NCBI GenBank assembly: GCA_023079485.1
Contig: CM041090.1
Span: 34,436,874-34,500,873 of the forward strand
Direction of reading: 5' to 3'
Source of the DNA: Archilochus colubris
Taxonomy: Eukaryota > Chordata > Aves > Apodiformes > Trochilidae
DNA length: 64,000 nucleotides
Position 1 is the stretch's first letter. Each line of letters opens with the position of its first letter. The notes under the pieces are model-generated. The model saw only the letters and a list, made by a program, of their open reading frames with translations. It did not search any database and was not told where the DNA came from. The position numbers and the translations under genes were made by a program. Of this stretch, positions 47,261 through 60,508 are shown piece after piece.

Positions 47261-50200
47261 AAGTTCAGAAACCTAAAATTAATTTTCAGATACACAAATT
47301 ATTTTATGATACCAGTAAATCTTTGTCATAGCAGCAATGATGGGGAGGGGGGGAGAAAAGCTGATTTCCATATTTTTCTGTTTCTTCAATAAACAATTAT
47401 GAGGAGAGAGAGGCCAAGGCTTTGCATATGCAGTCTGCTGGGTTTGTAGACAGAGGTCAGATATAAATATGAGCAGTGACATCTTACAGCAGGATGTGGG
47501 GAGAACATCCTGAGTAATCAATTTAGGCTGACAGTCAGTATCATGAGACACATGATATTAGCTACAGTGACACTGTTATCTGGGTGAAAGGAGGGTCAGT
47601 TTCCATTAGGAAGCCCTATTTTCCAGAAATTTGGAACCTGACAAATTGTTAAAACTTGGCATTAGAAAAAGCTTTCCATTCACTAGCGTAATTTCCCCTT
47701 GACAACCTGATGACCAAAACTGAGATGGCTATTTTAAAATAGTTGAAGGCAGAAGGGAGAGGGGGAAACCCCACCCATTATAGTAATAGCAGGAGTTGGT
47801 TTGCTTTCCATTAGCAGAGAAACTGCTGGCTTCTGAAAACTACAAGTGCTTAGGAGCTGCTTATGAGCCAGCTCATGGTACAGGCAAGAGAGGCAGCTGC
47901 CCATGCTAAGGGACTGTGTACTTTATATCTGAAGAGGTAAAAACTAGAGCCAGAGAGAAGAGCAGAAAGCAGGGCTGTGTCACCCCCAGTTTCACTTTGC
48001 CCTCCAGATTTTTCCTCCCTCCCAGGGTTTATTCTGCTGTGGTCACAAAACTGCTGCATGACCAGTCCATCACTGCATGCATTGTCCAGATGCACAACTT
48101 TCAGAGTCAAAACTTCATCTTCAGTGCTCAGACCCAGCAGTCTTATCTATTTATTTTTTTAAAGGGGCCTGGATCAGGGCTTGGTGGGTTGTAAAAGGAG
48201 GTTACAAAAAGGGCACTGCCAGGGAGAAAGTTTATCACCCAAAGAGTAAAACAAATGTGACAGATGTGATGAGAGAGCAAGAGATAGGAGGACTGCTATC
48301 CCCAGTGATGGGCCTATTAATTGCATAAGGAGAGATTAAGTGAGCAGCCAAAAGGTCACACAGGAAGAGTCTGGTCTCTTGACACCCCATCCAGTGCCAT
48401 ATCCACCAGAGCTTCCTTCCTCCTGAGAAGTTGTTTTTTGTTCAAAGAAAGGACTGCAGAAATCATCTTGGCTTTTTTACGCAGCCCTGCTGCTCACAAA
48501 GCATTCCAAGCTGTCATAAAATCAAATGTACATAATGCTATTAGTTTAATTCCAAGAGCCATCTTTTTTTCACTCCTTATGCTTATATCCTTATAAGGAT
48601 TTTTAACACAAAAATGCTCAAAGAAGTAAACAGAATATTTTCTACCAGTGAAACCACTAAGCTGCTACATTATACTCAGACTGCTGTTGAATTTTATCAG
48701 TTGAAGGATTTAAGGTGGCCTTGATCATAAAAGGTCAAATCTTAAAAGATAGCGACTAGGTTGGGAAAAGCATCTGCAAGTTCAGAAAGTGATGCTTAGC
48801 CAAAATTCTGAAGCCACTGCAGTTGGGCTTTAAAACAAAAGCAGGGTCTGCTAATGAGATTTCTGGCAAATCTTCTGCTAATAACAACCAAATTTAGAGC
48901 AGCTTCTCATCAGTATGCCAGAATTTCTGAACCTAGTCCTAAGTAGATCTTGTAAATGTAAAATGCAATAAATACAGATTTCCCAGATTTTCTAACAGCT
49001 CCTAGAGCACTGAAGTTGCTTTGTCTTCTAAGAATGAATAGGAGGATCCAGAACATCTTGTTCCAAATGGTTTGTTCAGCCCTGTCCCTACATTGCTGGG
49101 CTGCTATCCTTGGCTACTGAGCTGAATGCTGCTCCATGCTGGTACAATTACACTCCCATTGGAGTGAAACACATCCAGCTGGAATTTGGAAACATAATAG
49201 GAAAAATGAGGGGTTTTTTTCCCTTCCTCTCAAACTTCAGCACAAAATAGGGTTCTTTCCTTTGAAAGAGATAAAATGGATGTATATTCTAACCTTGAAG
49301 GGAGTGAGAAAAAAGCCCCAAATATACTCACATCCTCCCTAATATGTAAACAGGGCTGAGTGTAATTATCTGGATATTTAAAAAAAAGCAAGAAATCATA
49401 AAGACATTGACACATGTTGAAAGGTCAACGCTTTGCTTGCCACTTGCCCCTGAAATTCTGGCCAAAGTATTGAAATTTGTCACCTCCTTGGCAATTAGAG
49501 TCTTGTTCCGCCTCTTAAGTCAACAGGAAAAGAAGCAGGAAAAAACTGCAGCAAGACCTTACATTTTTGAGATGCCACTGAATTGTTGAGCTGCCTCACC
49601 CAAGTTTCCTTAGAATTTTCAGAGCAAGAAAGTTCAGCAGACAGACCATTTCTTTCTCCTGTGTTCAGCCTCTAACATGCTGCTCTCCGTCTTGACTCAG
49701 GAAAGAGGTGTGTAAGAGCACTACCAAGGTCTATAATATTTTAATAGATTACAGACCCAGCCCTAAATGCTTTTTCCTTCACTTTGATGCGTCATCTCTT
49801 TTCTTAGTCTTCAGAATTACAGCAGTTATTTTCCTAAATTTATTTTAATTTATCCCTGAAACTAAAGATCTTTCAATTCCCTTTACCATAAGGGTGTCAC
49901 ATTAACATAGTTCTTTAAATGGAGATTAATTTGTTTTGATTGATTTTTTCTGACTCATAAAAATGAGTCAAATTATTTAGAAGGTGTAATTAACCATCTA
50001 AACTTTCTAAAATACAACAAACGTCCATGGATTAGCTTAATAATAGAGCAGAAAGCATAGAAAGTGGTCCTGCTAGCAGGCCCTCTGTGCTGACAAACAG
50101 GAGCTTTGCAAAATCTTTGAGTTCTGGAAGCTGCAATAACTTGAACAGAGGAAAAAAACCCAGCAACAGCTAGAAGCAGGAAAGCAGTGGAAAAAAGGAA

Positions 50201-51019
50201 CATTGACTCTTCACTTCTAGAAGTGGCAAGGTGTTCCTAAAGCCAAAATCCTATTTTTGAGGCCAAAAATTGGTATTTATTCATGGATTTCAGTATTGTG
50301 AGAATTTCATTAGAAGGGCTAAAATGCAGGAAAAAAAATGTCCCAACTTACAGAGCAGCAAACACAGTGTGAAGACCAGCAGCTATGTGTATGACTCCCT
50401 GTCCCTTTTAATAACTGGGTAGAGATCATTGCTGTACCCACACCTGCAGCTCATCTTTACCTTGGCCTTGCAAATTCCCTGCAGTTGTTTTGCAGTGGCT
50501 TTTAAGGGCCAAGGAAGCAAAACCAGCAGGTGTAGAGAGTGCATGGAAGTGCGTCCTCTGCTTCATAGACAAGCAGCTCATTCCTGGGCACTTGGGGTGG
50601 GTGTTTTATAGCAGAGGAAAACCATAGTGTTGGAAAACCTGGATACTGTTGTACAATTCCTGTTGCCTTTTACGACCTCTAAAAAGCCAGGAATAGTAAA
50701 GCCTCACAGAACAGAGGGGAAATACTGAAGTAATGAAAAATATAAAAATACTTTCTATGGAGGAGAGGAAATAAAATAAAGAGTTTGAACCAGATAAATA
50801 CTCTGCCTTTTTTTTTTTTTTTCAATCGAGTTATAAAATAGAAATGCAAGTAGGCAGTAAAAAGCACACAAAATAGAAACATCTGTGGATGAATGTGTAA
50901 AAAAAGTGGAGCTGAGGGATTTCAGGTTATTAAAGAAAAAAAATAAAAAATCCTGTGAAGGACTTAGGCCACCAACCTTCATTTTGAAGAAAAAATATAG
51001 AGAACAAAGAGTCCTCCAG
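47261..51019. other. Non-coding stretch, no gene seen
   Basis: Open frames up to 92 codons overlap each other in two or three frames around 47.9-48.6 kb with no homology. A 15-base T run lies at 50808-50822, and an A-rich stretch just before 51000 leads into the CR1 cluster. Nothing else recognised. Confidence 0.6.
50808..50822 (+). repeat. Poly(T) run
   Basis: Fifteen T residues about 200 bases upstream of the CR1 cluster and not part of it. Confidence 0.75.
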
Positions 51020-52200
51020 AAGATAAAAGTGGATAAGCAGCAGACACTATAGATTTGTCATGAGCAAGGTATGTCAAATCCATCTAACCTTCTTCTTTGA
51101 CCAGATCAAAGGCTGTGTGAATGAAGGAGAAGCAATAGGTATATTTGACCTTAGTAGGGCTTTTGACACTATTTCACATGACATTCTCATTAGCAAGCGA
51201 GGTGAACACTGTCTTGATGAGACTGGTCTGAGAAGGGTGAAAAAGTGATTGGAAATCTATACTTACCAAGTATTTATCAATGGTTCATTATCCAAATGGC
51301 AGGGTGTATTGAGTGACATTCTGCAGAAATCTGTCCTAAGTCCACATTTATTCAATATTTTCATTAACAGGGATGATGGAATATAAAATATGCTTATTAA
51401 ATTTGAAGAGGATATGGAGCAAGAAGGGACTACAAGCTCACTGAAATTTCAAAATTAGCTTTTCTATTGAAGGAATGTTTTGGAAATCAGTGGGAATATA
51501 AATGGACAAGTTTGTTTGGGAGCAAAGGCAAAGTAAAAAATATTTCCACAGGAATAATCAACTGCACTTATCTGAGCTTCATGGCAATAGGCTAGTCAGT
51601 AATTTTATGGACAAAATAGGGGTTAGACAAGATTAAACAGTGAACACGAGTCAGTTATGTCATTCCTAGTTCAATCAGGAGTGCTGAGAAAATGAACATC
51701 AAATTCATATATTTGGTTCAGCTCAAAGAAAGATTCTGTGAGATTTTTGCTCTATTGGAACTGAGTTCCCTGAAAAATCCTGCCCCAAAGGCAGCAATAG
51801 GAGTATCAGAGTCCAAACTAATACAAGGAGTTGTGTGTGAGCCAGAGAACTGGAACTATTCATGCTACTGAAAAGGTAGCAAAGGGTTGCATAGTAGCCC
51901 TCAAGGAGACAAAAGATTATTACAGATACGATAAAGTCTTTTTCCGTGGCCGTGAGGGTTGGAACACTAACTAAAGAGTTTAAATGATAGACAAGGAACG
52001 TTTGTGTTAGACACAGGGGGAACTTTAATGGTAAGGATAGAAAAACTCTAGTATAAAATTTCCTGAAAGTGTTTTTAAACCTTCAAAACAATGTTTATAA
52101 ACAAATTTGGACAGTTAAGAGTTAAGAATTATGTAGGTATAGGGGATTATGCTAAGGACATGAAGTGACAGAACTTTCCTTCCATCTCTATCATTTTATT
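51020..52200 (+). mobile_element. Degenerate CR1 LINE: reverse transcriptase to 3' end
   Basis: An old CR1 copy. CCAGAAGATAAAAGTGGATA and AAGCAGCAGACACTATAG introduce the reverse transcriptase region. The RT motif DLSRAFDTISH (consensus DFSKAFDTVSH) is intact at 51147-51179, and LFNIFIN at 51348-51368 follows the damaged PQGSVLGP block. The FADD box is lost to substitutions. AATAATCAACTGCAC near 51555, AACACGAGTCAGTTATGTCA near 51644, then TTTTCCGTGGCCGTGAGGG and GACAAGGAACGTTTGTGTTA near 51945-52010 follow CR1 order. The end is recognisable by CATGAAGTGACAG and CTTCCATCTCTATCATTTTA at 52160-52197. Several stops and frameshifts make it inactive. Confidence 0.88.
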
Positions 52201-52574
52201 AAGTGGTGTTATAAAGTCTCTAAAGAGATGTGGTGGCAGAGCTAAAGGAAATGACAATGTCTCAAGATGGAATTTGGGTGAGCTGAGCACTCACCCATGC
52301 TGGAACTCAGAGAACCAGGACATAAAATTTTGAGAAAAAGGGCCAAAACTCATAATTAACCTGTGCTTACGATTGTGAGTCCTTATATGTAAACAGAAAG
52401 AGAGAATGGGGCAATCTTGTAACAAGAGGTCACATATTACATTCAAGTATGTCTAATGCTTTAGAACAAATTCTGAAGGAAAGAAAAATGAAACATAGCA
52501 AAAAATCTTACTGAAATTAGGCTGTATCAAACTCAGATTTCTCTCTTGGTAAGACAGCTGGTTTTCCTTTTGGA
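52201..52574. other. Spacer inside the CR1 cluster
   Basis: Not confidently assignable. Purine-rich sequence with CTCTAAAGAGATGTGGTGGC near 52217 could be a worn CR1 remnant, but no ordered series of CR1 words was found. No gene. Confidence 0.4.
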
Positions 52575-52648
52575 AGAAATGTCCCCCTGAAACAGATGGT
52601 CTTTAAAGTCCCTTCTAACCCTAGCCATTCTATGATTCTATGATTAAC
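52575..52648 (+). mobile_element. CR1 LINE 3' end with canonical tail
   Basis: GATGGTCTTTAAAGTCCCTT then CTAACCCTAGC then CATTCTATGATTCTATGATT. This is the clearest CR1 tail in the window and shows two full ATTCTATG units. The upstream body of this copy is not recognisable, so it is a short 5'-truncated insertion or the surviving end of a worn one. Confidence 0.9.
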
Positions 52649-52699
52649 TTGTTGCTTGGGAAATTACCAGTTAAACTGAGCAAGCTGGAGATGAAAGCA

Positions 52700-53300
52700 G
52701 AACATTTAATTACTGAGGAACTGACTAAAGGGGAGATGGCAAGGGATTAGAGGAAGTTATTAGTGCAGCTCCACAAGGATAGGTCTTGGGATGACTTTTT
52801 ACTAGGTGGTCTGGCTCTGAAAGGGGAGTCTTTGCTGATGATACATGATTGAGAAGCATTGCTAAGACATTGCAAAACAAAGACAGACTTGTAGTAGTAT
52901 GAAAAATGCTAGAAATGGAATGTTGTTTCATAGCCAAAGTGCATGTCACGCATATGAGACTGATGAGAGAGCAGATTAGAGAGCTCATGAGCTGGATACA
53001 ACAAAGTTTGGGGGTTTCAGAAAAAAAAATCTTTCTTTACTGAGTCATTAATGTGTTATGAACAGAGGAAGAAGCGCAGCTGAAATAGTAGAAAGTATCC
53101 ATTAGGACATTCCCAACATTAAGGAGGAAGCATGTGCACCATTGTGCAAGGCATCAATGAGAACTCAGTTTGAAGTCTGGATTTAAGGACTGGATGAACC
53201 ACACAGACAAGGTGAAGGAGAAGAGAAAGTATTTTATGATGAGGAGTTGGAAAGAGATACTCAATTCTGCAAATGCATATAATCCAAAAAAGAACAGAGA
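52700..53300 (+). mobile_element. Degenerate CR1-type reverse transcriptase fragment
   Basis: A second RT-domain remnant directly downstream, in the same orientation. CCA CAA GGA at 52771 encodes PQG, followed after a stop by VLG (consensus PQGSVLG). Twenty codons further on, in the same frame, TTT GCT GAT GAT at 52831-52842 encodes FADD, the RT catalytic box, then T and a stop. The spacing is shorter than the usual 29 or so residues, so some codons are deleted. GCACCATTGTGCAAGGCATC near 53137 matches the later 'gtgcaaggcattggtgag' block. The right end is blurred; similarity fades by about 53300. Probably a different, older subfamily than the copy at 51020. Confidence 0.7.
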
Positions 53301-55839
53301 AAGTCTCAAGGCAGTTGTACAGACCAAGAGATGAAACATCAAACATTGAGTCCTCACCTCCCTTTCTTATCCAGTGTACAAGATCTGTAGTGAGCAGCCT
53401 CATGTAAAAGTAGGTATTCTCAAATTCAGGAGAATGTAATAATGTGCTACTTAAAAGCCAGATGGCAGCCAACATGCCATTCAGAGCAAGTCCTGGTTTC
53501 TGCTAATATACTGTTACATATTGCCATATGCACAAGTACCAGTTTATGTTTCCTTGACAAACTTATCATGTTCATGTGTAGCTGATTGCTTAACAAGAGC
53601 ACTCACTGGTGCCACACAATGAGACACCTCAGGCTTTTATCTAAAGAACAGCAAACAACACAAGGTAAGCCACTAACATAATAATCAGTTTATGCTCTTC
53701 TTTGCTTATTAATGTTTCTACATGTGAAGGCAAGTGTTATTATTGCTAAGAGAATAAGGATTCCAAAGCAATAATGCCAAGCAAACAGACTTGTGGCACA
53801 CATATTCAGAAATGGCAAATAAGAGGGGATTATATCGTGGTCAAACTGAGCAGTTGGCCAGAAATCCACTGGACATTTATTTTGGAAGCTTTCTAACAGC
53901 TCTCCCCTTGGGTCCACTTTATGCTAAGTGTCTCTAATATGTGGCAATGCTGGTCAAACATTAGAAAAAAATCTGTATGCTCTTTCCAAAAATTCCAGCC
54001 AGCTGGTCGGATAATAAAAGAATTTCATAATGAAAGGATTCATACTTTCCCTCTGCCTTTTTTATGAAACTGTTTTGGCCAGGTTTTATTCTTTCTTACC
54101 TAGTACTGTAGCATAGATAACTAGATTTTTAATGTAAATTGTAAATTTTTTGTACAGAGATTACACAAGCAATATTTTGCCTGTTGTGTTTAATGTTTTG
54201 TGTGCTTAACGTAGTGATGTTAAAGAAAAAGTCTTCAGAATAACAGAGCTTTTCAAAGCTTGTCTGGGGTTAAGAGACACAGGAATCCTCCATGTCTTCG
54301 GGGCTTTGGAATCTCCATAGTTCATATGCCAACAATATGACAGCATAGGAATACCCATAACACATAAAAATAAAAATCCACCCAGCACAATAATGTGTTT
54401 AGGAATAATGAGGCTTGGATGATGAGACAAGAAACAGTACAAGCACAAACTGGTATAATCTCACCTCTTCGACATCAATCAAACTGGGAAAAGAGAAGAA
54501 AAAAAGAATTGAAAAAACTAGTCTAAGATCAAAACTAAAAAGTCCAAGAAATAAAAGAAAAAGAAAGCCAAGGTTAGACTACAGTCCAAAATTTGCACCG
54601 TGTTGAAACCTCCAATAAAACATAAGCTACATCCAGCATACCTTTTCAAAGTACAACTCAAACCTACTTATGACATTTAAGTAAGCACCCCATAGGCATG
54701 TTAACAACCCAAATCACTTCAAGTCAATGCTCCTGTGACTGAAATCAGCTGTCTGATTGCTTCTGTGTAAGCCAGGACACCTGGATCTAATCAGGGCATT
54801 GTTTGCTCAGAAAGCTGGAAGAATAGGTTTATTGCTCTTGACCCATGTAGTACGGCTGTCACACCTCCCAGATTGATAGATCTCAAAGCCACAAGAATAA
54901 AACTGGTCTTATACCCTACATATATATCAGATACCCCTCACATACTTCTGTTAAATCTAATGCTCAGTAAAGGCATCCAGTTTTGTCCTGATCCAATGAA
55001 GGCACTGCTACTCCTATAGAAATGCATCATTGCTGCTTACATCCTCAAGTAATTACTCTGGTTCTACCTGTGCCCTGTCTGATTTCCCAGTATTATCTTT
55101 AAATCATGGATGCCAGAACTATATCTTGTCTTTCAGTATTCACCTTACCAGTTCCAGAGGCAGAAATAAAACCACCTTTTCACTCTTACATCTCTCCTGC
55201 TGGGCATACAGCCATGGCTCTTGTTAGACCTTTTTGCCCCTGCAGCAGAAACATCTGCAGTTTTCCCCTGTCAAGGGATTTTTAAACCCTGCCGATCATG
55301 AGATTTGGATTTACGACACAGTTCAATGCCAGTTGGCTTCAATGGTCATTGGATTGCACTCTGGAGGATTTCTGAGACACAAACAGCAGAATGAATTGGA
55401 GTACTGGGTCCCCAGAGACTGCTTCTAACACAGTCCTATGTCTTCCCTTGGCTGCAAAGATGCACAGTGGAGGACTAATTCACACTACTGTGGGAGTACT
55501 GTATTCTGGTAATCGGTATTTCAGCTTCATAAACTTGGCTTCAGAAGAGAAAAAAAAATTAAATGGTGAAATGTTTTCATTTAAATCAACATAGCCTAAC
55601 TATGATGGGCAGAATGCTGATATGTACAAAAGTCATATTTCCCTCTCAGGAAAGGAAAAAAGTGTGATCTGGAAACTGCTGAGCTTTCCCAGCCAACAGC
55701 CCAGAAATAAATAATGTAGGGACAGTATCTTTGCAACTCCACAAACAACTTGTGAGTAGCTGTTGAAGGAATGGATTTTGTGAGAAAATTAGAATTTGCT
55801 CATTACAGGCTAACTAAAAGCTTCTTCAGCTGCAGCCAA

Positions 55840-55995
55840 CTGCAGTTTAATTTAAATAGCATTCATGTTGACAAAAAGCATAGTGGCTGAATTGCTTGCA
55901 CTAATCATACCCTGCCTGTGTTCTTTGCTTACAGATGGTCATTAATACAATAATGGTGACCTGTGACAGACAGGCTGCAGTGTGTATTTAGTTTA
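55840..55995. promoter_or_regulatory. Candidate conserved non-coding element
   Basis: Non-repetitive block with CAGTTTAATTTAAATAGCAT, TTGCTTGCACTAATCATA, GGTCATTAATACAATAATGG and GTGACCTGTGACAGACAGG (paired TGAC/GTCA-type words, homeodomain TAAT cores). The texture resembles an enhancer. No alignment was available. Confidence 0.17.
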
Positions 55996-56519
55996 GCCAG
56001 GATTTAGTTTAGTGTAGCTACAATTCAGTATTGAGTAAGTGGGACATTTCAAAAACACAGCAGTGTGAGCTGCCCTCTATGTGAGAACACAACAGGCAGC
56101 TTGAGATGACTCTGCTAAACAGTTTTTTTTTCCTGCATGTTCATGTTCAGTGGGGCCTGTCTTACAGAATGGGATCACATATCCAAATACAAGACAGAGA
56201 AAAACAGGAGAAGAGCAGAAATAGTCTATTTTATCCACCAGATTACTTTTTCCCATTTTTTTGACACATTGGATTAGCTTTCTGGGACAGCTGTCATTAC
56301 AGAATCATGGGGCCTGGCAGGTAACAAATCCTGCCACATTTTCTTTCAGATGGGAAAGAACTCTGAATTTCCCACCTACTGGCTTTGCATCAGACTTACT
56401 GGTTCCTGTATAGGAACTTGTTTTGTCCCTGTTTAACAAGCCCTTCCTGGCTGTGCTGGTGGGCAGGACATGCTGGGGGTTTTTTTGAATTTGCATAAAA
56501 TGGAAAGCAATCTACTCCT

Positions 56520-56680
56520 TATTTTGGATTTGCTGGCATGCAATTGCATTACTGACAAAAGAAATTCCCTTTCAATAGTTATTAACTGTCTTATTCATGA
56601 TTAACTCTTATCATAAATACATAATCACATTTATAATCATAGCAGTACTCTCTTTCCAGTCAGAGAAGACAGAGATACAT
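56520..56680. promoter_or_regulatory. Candidate conserved non-coding element
   Basis: TAAT-rich mixed sequence (GCATTACTGACAAAAG, ATAGTTATTAACTGTC, TTCATGATTAACTC, ATAATCACATTTATAATCAT) without homopolymer or repeat similarity. GTTATTAAC and GATTAAC are HNF1- and homeodomain-type words. Low-confidence inference from texture. Confidence 0.17.
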
Positions 56681-59600
56681 ATATAATTGTATACTGCCCT
56701 CAAAAAGCAGAAGAATGCTTTGCTAAAATGTTGTGATTGTATTTCAATGACCAGAAAAATTTCTGGCTAAAATTCACACAAAAATATACAATCTAGAAAT
56801 TTAAAATTTAAAATTCCACTTCCATATCCACATTTCTCTTGATATTTTGAAAAACTGAAAATCCAGAAAAATTCAAAGCATTAAATCCCTTTTTTCCCCT
56901 TCTCCTGACTACAAGATTTTGTGAGGAGGAGCTATGCCTGGAAGTCACTTGTGGGATCAGTGTCTGAGAAAAGGAAACTCTGGTGGTTTAACTCATCATA
57001 ATAGGACAGCCCAGACACTTTCTCTGTTCTCTCCCTCAAATCTTAAATCAGTTCACCTTGTGCTTCCCTTATCAGCTGACATCTGCAATGCCTTTTTTGT
57101 TGTGACACATGATGGAAAAGATGGGAAGTCTTACGTGAACTCTCAACCATTCCACCACCAGCTGAAGTGGTATGTTTTCTGTCTGTTCATAAATGTTACA
57201 CTCCCCCTTAATTTAACAGCAATTTTTATTGCCTTAACAGTAATCCCCATGAAGAGTGATAAGGAATCTTGAGACTCATAACGTGTTGCTGAGTGCTGCC
57301 TGTGAAGATGCTGATCTGATCACTTGGGCTCAGTGACATTTCAGGACACACACAGAGTCAACCTGTTAAAGCACTCACAATAAGCACAGTTTCAGGCTGT
57401 ACATTGTCTTTCAAAAAGCAAGTAAAAACCCAATACAAAATTCCTGGAGGTGACACATTTTATGTATCAGTTCTAATCTTCTTGGTTCCCAGCTATCCAT
57501 TCACCTGCCTGTTGCAGGGACAGAGCAGCAGGCAGTGAGCTGTGGCTGATGGGACAGAAGCACTGCCTCCAGTTTAAAGCTGTGATACTGGGCAGCTCTG
57601 GGCACTGGAAAAGGATGTCAGCTGGTCAGATATGGAAATCCTGGATTATGAGTATTTTCTATGTAGTTTGTTTTTCTTTATAGCACTGCTTGTTGCTTTC
57701 ATTGTTTATCAATTCTCAGGTACCTCCAGGATACCTCTGGAACTATTGGTTAGTACCCAAAGTTTTACGCATTTTTTGCATTAATTGTTTATTTGAAAAC
57801 ATTTACTAAATTATATTATTCATTATCTATCACAGGAAGCAGATAGCAGATTGCACACAGATGACCTCATTGCTGAGGTGAATGACCCAAAGCACTATCC
57901 CTAAAATTCTCCAGTCTAACTATGGTGCACCTATTGCCATATGAGAAAGGTGCTTCTTGCCATGGAGATTATTTTGTGGAATAATTTACTAATCCAGAAG
58001 AAAGGGCTGTGTTATTAATGAATGTTTTTTGCAAGTAGTAGAACAAGTCGTAAACCAAGACAGTATTTCCACTCAGGTATTTCAATTTGGATGCAACCTG
58101 AGTATGCAGGTGGGACCCTTTCCATCTAAATGATGTTATTTAAGAGTCAAAAGTCATGTTTAAACTGTTTGCAGATTAAGTTGCAGTGACAGAAAGGCAG
58201 ACAAAGCTCTTTGTGAAATATATCTGAAAAATAAGATGGTCAAATCTTCTCAGCATTTTACAAGAAAACTTGCAGTTCACCAAGCAAATCAAGCTACAAG
58301 CCACAGGAGAATGGGGCAAATTTCATTGCCAACTTCCTGCGACCAGCTGTACCCAATCAACTTCAGAGCTGACCAGAGCTGTCCTAGATCCAGCCACAAA
58401 GGTGCTGGTATAATCCAATAGTATCCATCCATTGCAACACAGACTTGAACTATAAGCCCTAAATCTACTTGAAGAGTCCAAATCCTTTGCAGAACGGGGT
58501 ATTTCTAAGTTTTAAATTTGCTGTTTACACCCCTAGTCTTTTCAGTGTCACCATCCTTGTATTGATTGTCCATTGAACATAAAAGCTAGTGAGAAAAAAG
58601 CTGAATAACTTTTTCAGCCCTAGATATGGTAGCTGCAGGGCAATGCACAGAAACTGCTTTTCTGCAACCCACAGTAAAGCTGTTGTCAAGAAAATGGAAA
58701 TTCTTGCTATTGCAATCTTAGACATCATTTGTAACAGTGGGAAGAGAACAATTTTCAAAGACAGGCCTGATCTTTGAATTGATAGGACCTTTTTCAGCTT
58801 CCCATTGGAACACAAGGGACCCTGAATACCCTGATAACATCATTTCTAATGGAAGTGTCTTGCTCAGATTGGTCTATTTGCAACAGGGCAGACCACTCTC
58901 TTCAGACAAGACTTCTCCTTTCAAGTCACTCTCTGTGATCCATTTCATTTTTGTGCACACAGAAATTTTATAGCTTATGTGATGTCAAGAGGAGACAAAC
59001 AACTCTGGATCATTTCCTCAGGTAGCATTGATCAGTGTGGCCATACTGACTTCAGTGTTGACATCAAACCTAGCTGAAGGTCTAACCATGATGTTTAATT
59101 CCTGAGTTTGAAACCCAAATATGTTCACAAACACTGAGAGCCCTTAAATTACATGTTTTTACTCAGAGAAAAAAGTACTCACTTTAGCAGAAACTAACAG
59201 TTCTCCAGCTTTCAGGTCTTTCTAAATAACTCAGACAAGCAAATCAATCAACACATTTTTTCCAAGTGTACAACAGTACAGTAGATTTACTGTAAGTGTT
59301 AGATTTTTTTCTGCTGGTATATGTGTGTATCTGAGGCAAAACATAAATAACGTTGAAGTTCCAGTTAATATAGCTCTGAGCAGAAATAAGGTTTTTTTCT
59401 CTTTCATGTATGATTTTCATGCTTCTATTCAGGCAGTGATGTGATTCATCTCCTCATTCTTAGTTCCTATAGCTGTCTGCAGGTGATGCACAGAGCAAGT
59501 GTATAACCCAGAGTACACAATGGGAAAGCCAGGTGAATAAAACAACATCCATTTGCAAGGTAGTAGAAGACTTTACTCCTGAATTTCTCTCATGCTAGTC

Positions 59601-59899
59601 TTCCAGTATGCTGTGTGCAGTGCCTGGCCTGGTAGGTAATCACCTGCCACACTCTAAGCTCATTCAGTTTTAGTAAAGCCAGAGCAAAGCCATGGCAGGG
59701 TGTGCAGCTGTGAGGCAATAGAACAATACCTGGGGCCCTGCTACAGCTCCCAGTGATGGGTACATGAGGGGAAGAATCAGGGGAATTGCTTGTCATCTAA
59801 AAGGAGACAGGCAACAGCAAAGACAGTAATCCAGAGCTCCAGAACTGAAGAAGCTGTACTATGCTTTGTCACATGAACACATTTTCTGCCAATATTTTG

Positions 59900-60508
59900 G
59901 TGGACAACATAATGGGGCAGCTGAATCTAAGCTTTCTGCAAAAAAGTCTGGGCTTGGGAAACAAGCCAGTACTCAGCACTGGTAAGGCTGTGCCTGGAAT
60001 ATTGCATTCATTTTTTGGACCCTCACTACAAGAAAGACATTCAGGTTCTGGATCAAGTTATGTAAAGTACAACGAAGATGGTGAATGGTTTGGAGAACAG
60101 TTCTTACAAGAGATGGCTGAGGGAATTGGGATTTTTTAGCCTGGTGAAAAGGAGGCTGAGAGGAGAATTAATCACTCTCTACAAACTACCTGAAAAGTTG
60201 TAGCAGGGTGGGGGTTGCTCTCTTCTTCCAAGTGACAAGCAATAGAACATGAGGAAATGGCCTCAGGTTGCATCAGGGGAAGTTTATATTGTACACTGGG
60301 AAAAATTTCTTCACAGAAAGGGTTGTCAGTCACTGGAACAGGCTGCCCAGGAAAGTGGTGGCATCACCATCCTGGAGGTGTTTAAAAGATGTGTAGAAAT
60401 GGTGCTTAAGGGCATGGTTTAGTGGTGGACTTGACACTGCTGGGTTAATGATTGGACTTGATGATCTTAAAGGTTTTTTCCAATTAAATTTTTCTATGAT
60501 TCCAACAT
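59900..60508 (+). mobile_element. CR1 LINE 3' part, relatively well preserved
   Basis: Plus-orientation CR1 from the C-terminal part of ORF2 to the tail. The order is GGTAAGGCTGTGCCTGG, GGACCCTCACTACAAGAAAG (the 'PHYKKD' region), GGGATTTTTTAGCCTGGTGA with AAAGGAGGCTGAGAGGAG (the 'FSLEKRRLRG' region), CAGGGTGGGGGTTGCTCTCT, GGGAAAAATTTCTTCACAGA, AAGGGTTGTCAGTCACTGGA, ACAGGCTGCCCAGGAAAGTG, GATGTGTAGAAATGGTGCTT, TTAATGATTGGACTTGATGA and finally TTTTTCTATGATTCC. The reading frame is broken by several stops. It is the best preserved copy by eye and belongs to the same group as the fragment at 27.3 kb. No target duplication is visible, as expected for CR1. Confidence 0.93.

Larger units (their letters stand above)
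53301..59899. other. Non-coding stretch, no gene seen
   Basis: AT-rich single-copy DNA between the two CR1 clusters. The longest frames are 118 codons at 53119-53475 (minus, overlapping the edge of the CR1 remnant) and 112 codons at 56934-57272 (plus), neither recognisable. Two blocks with regulatory-like texture are listed separately (55840-55995, 56520-56680). No RNA gene or microsatellite of note. Confidence 0.55.

Noticed and set aside
56934..57272. 112-codon plus-strand frame with a hydrophobic C-terminal segment
   Set aside because: Suggests a membrane helix but starts in an arbitrary place, has no splice or promoter context and no recognised family.
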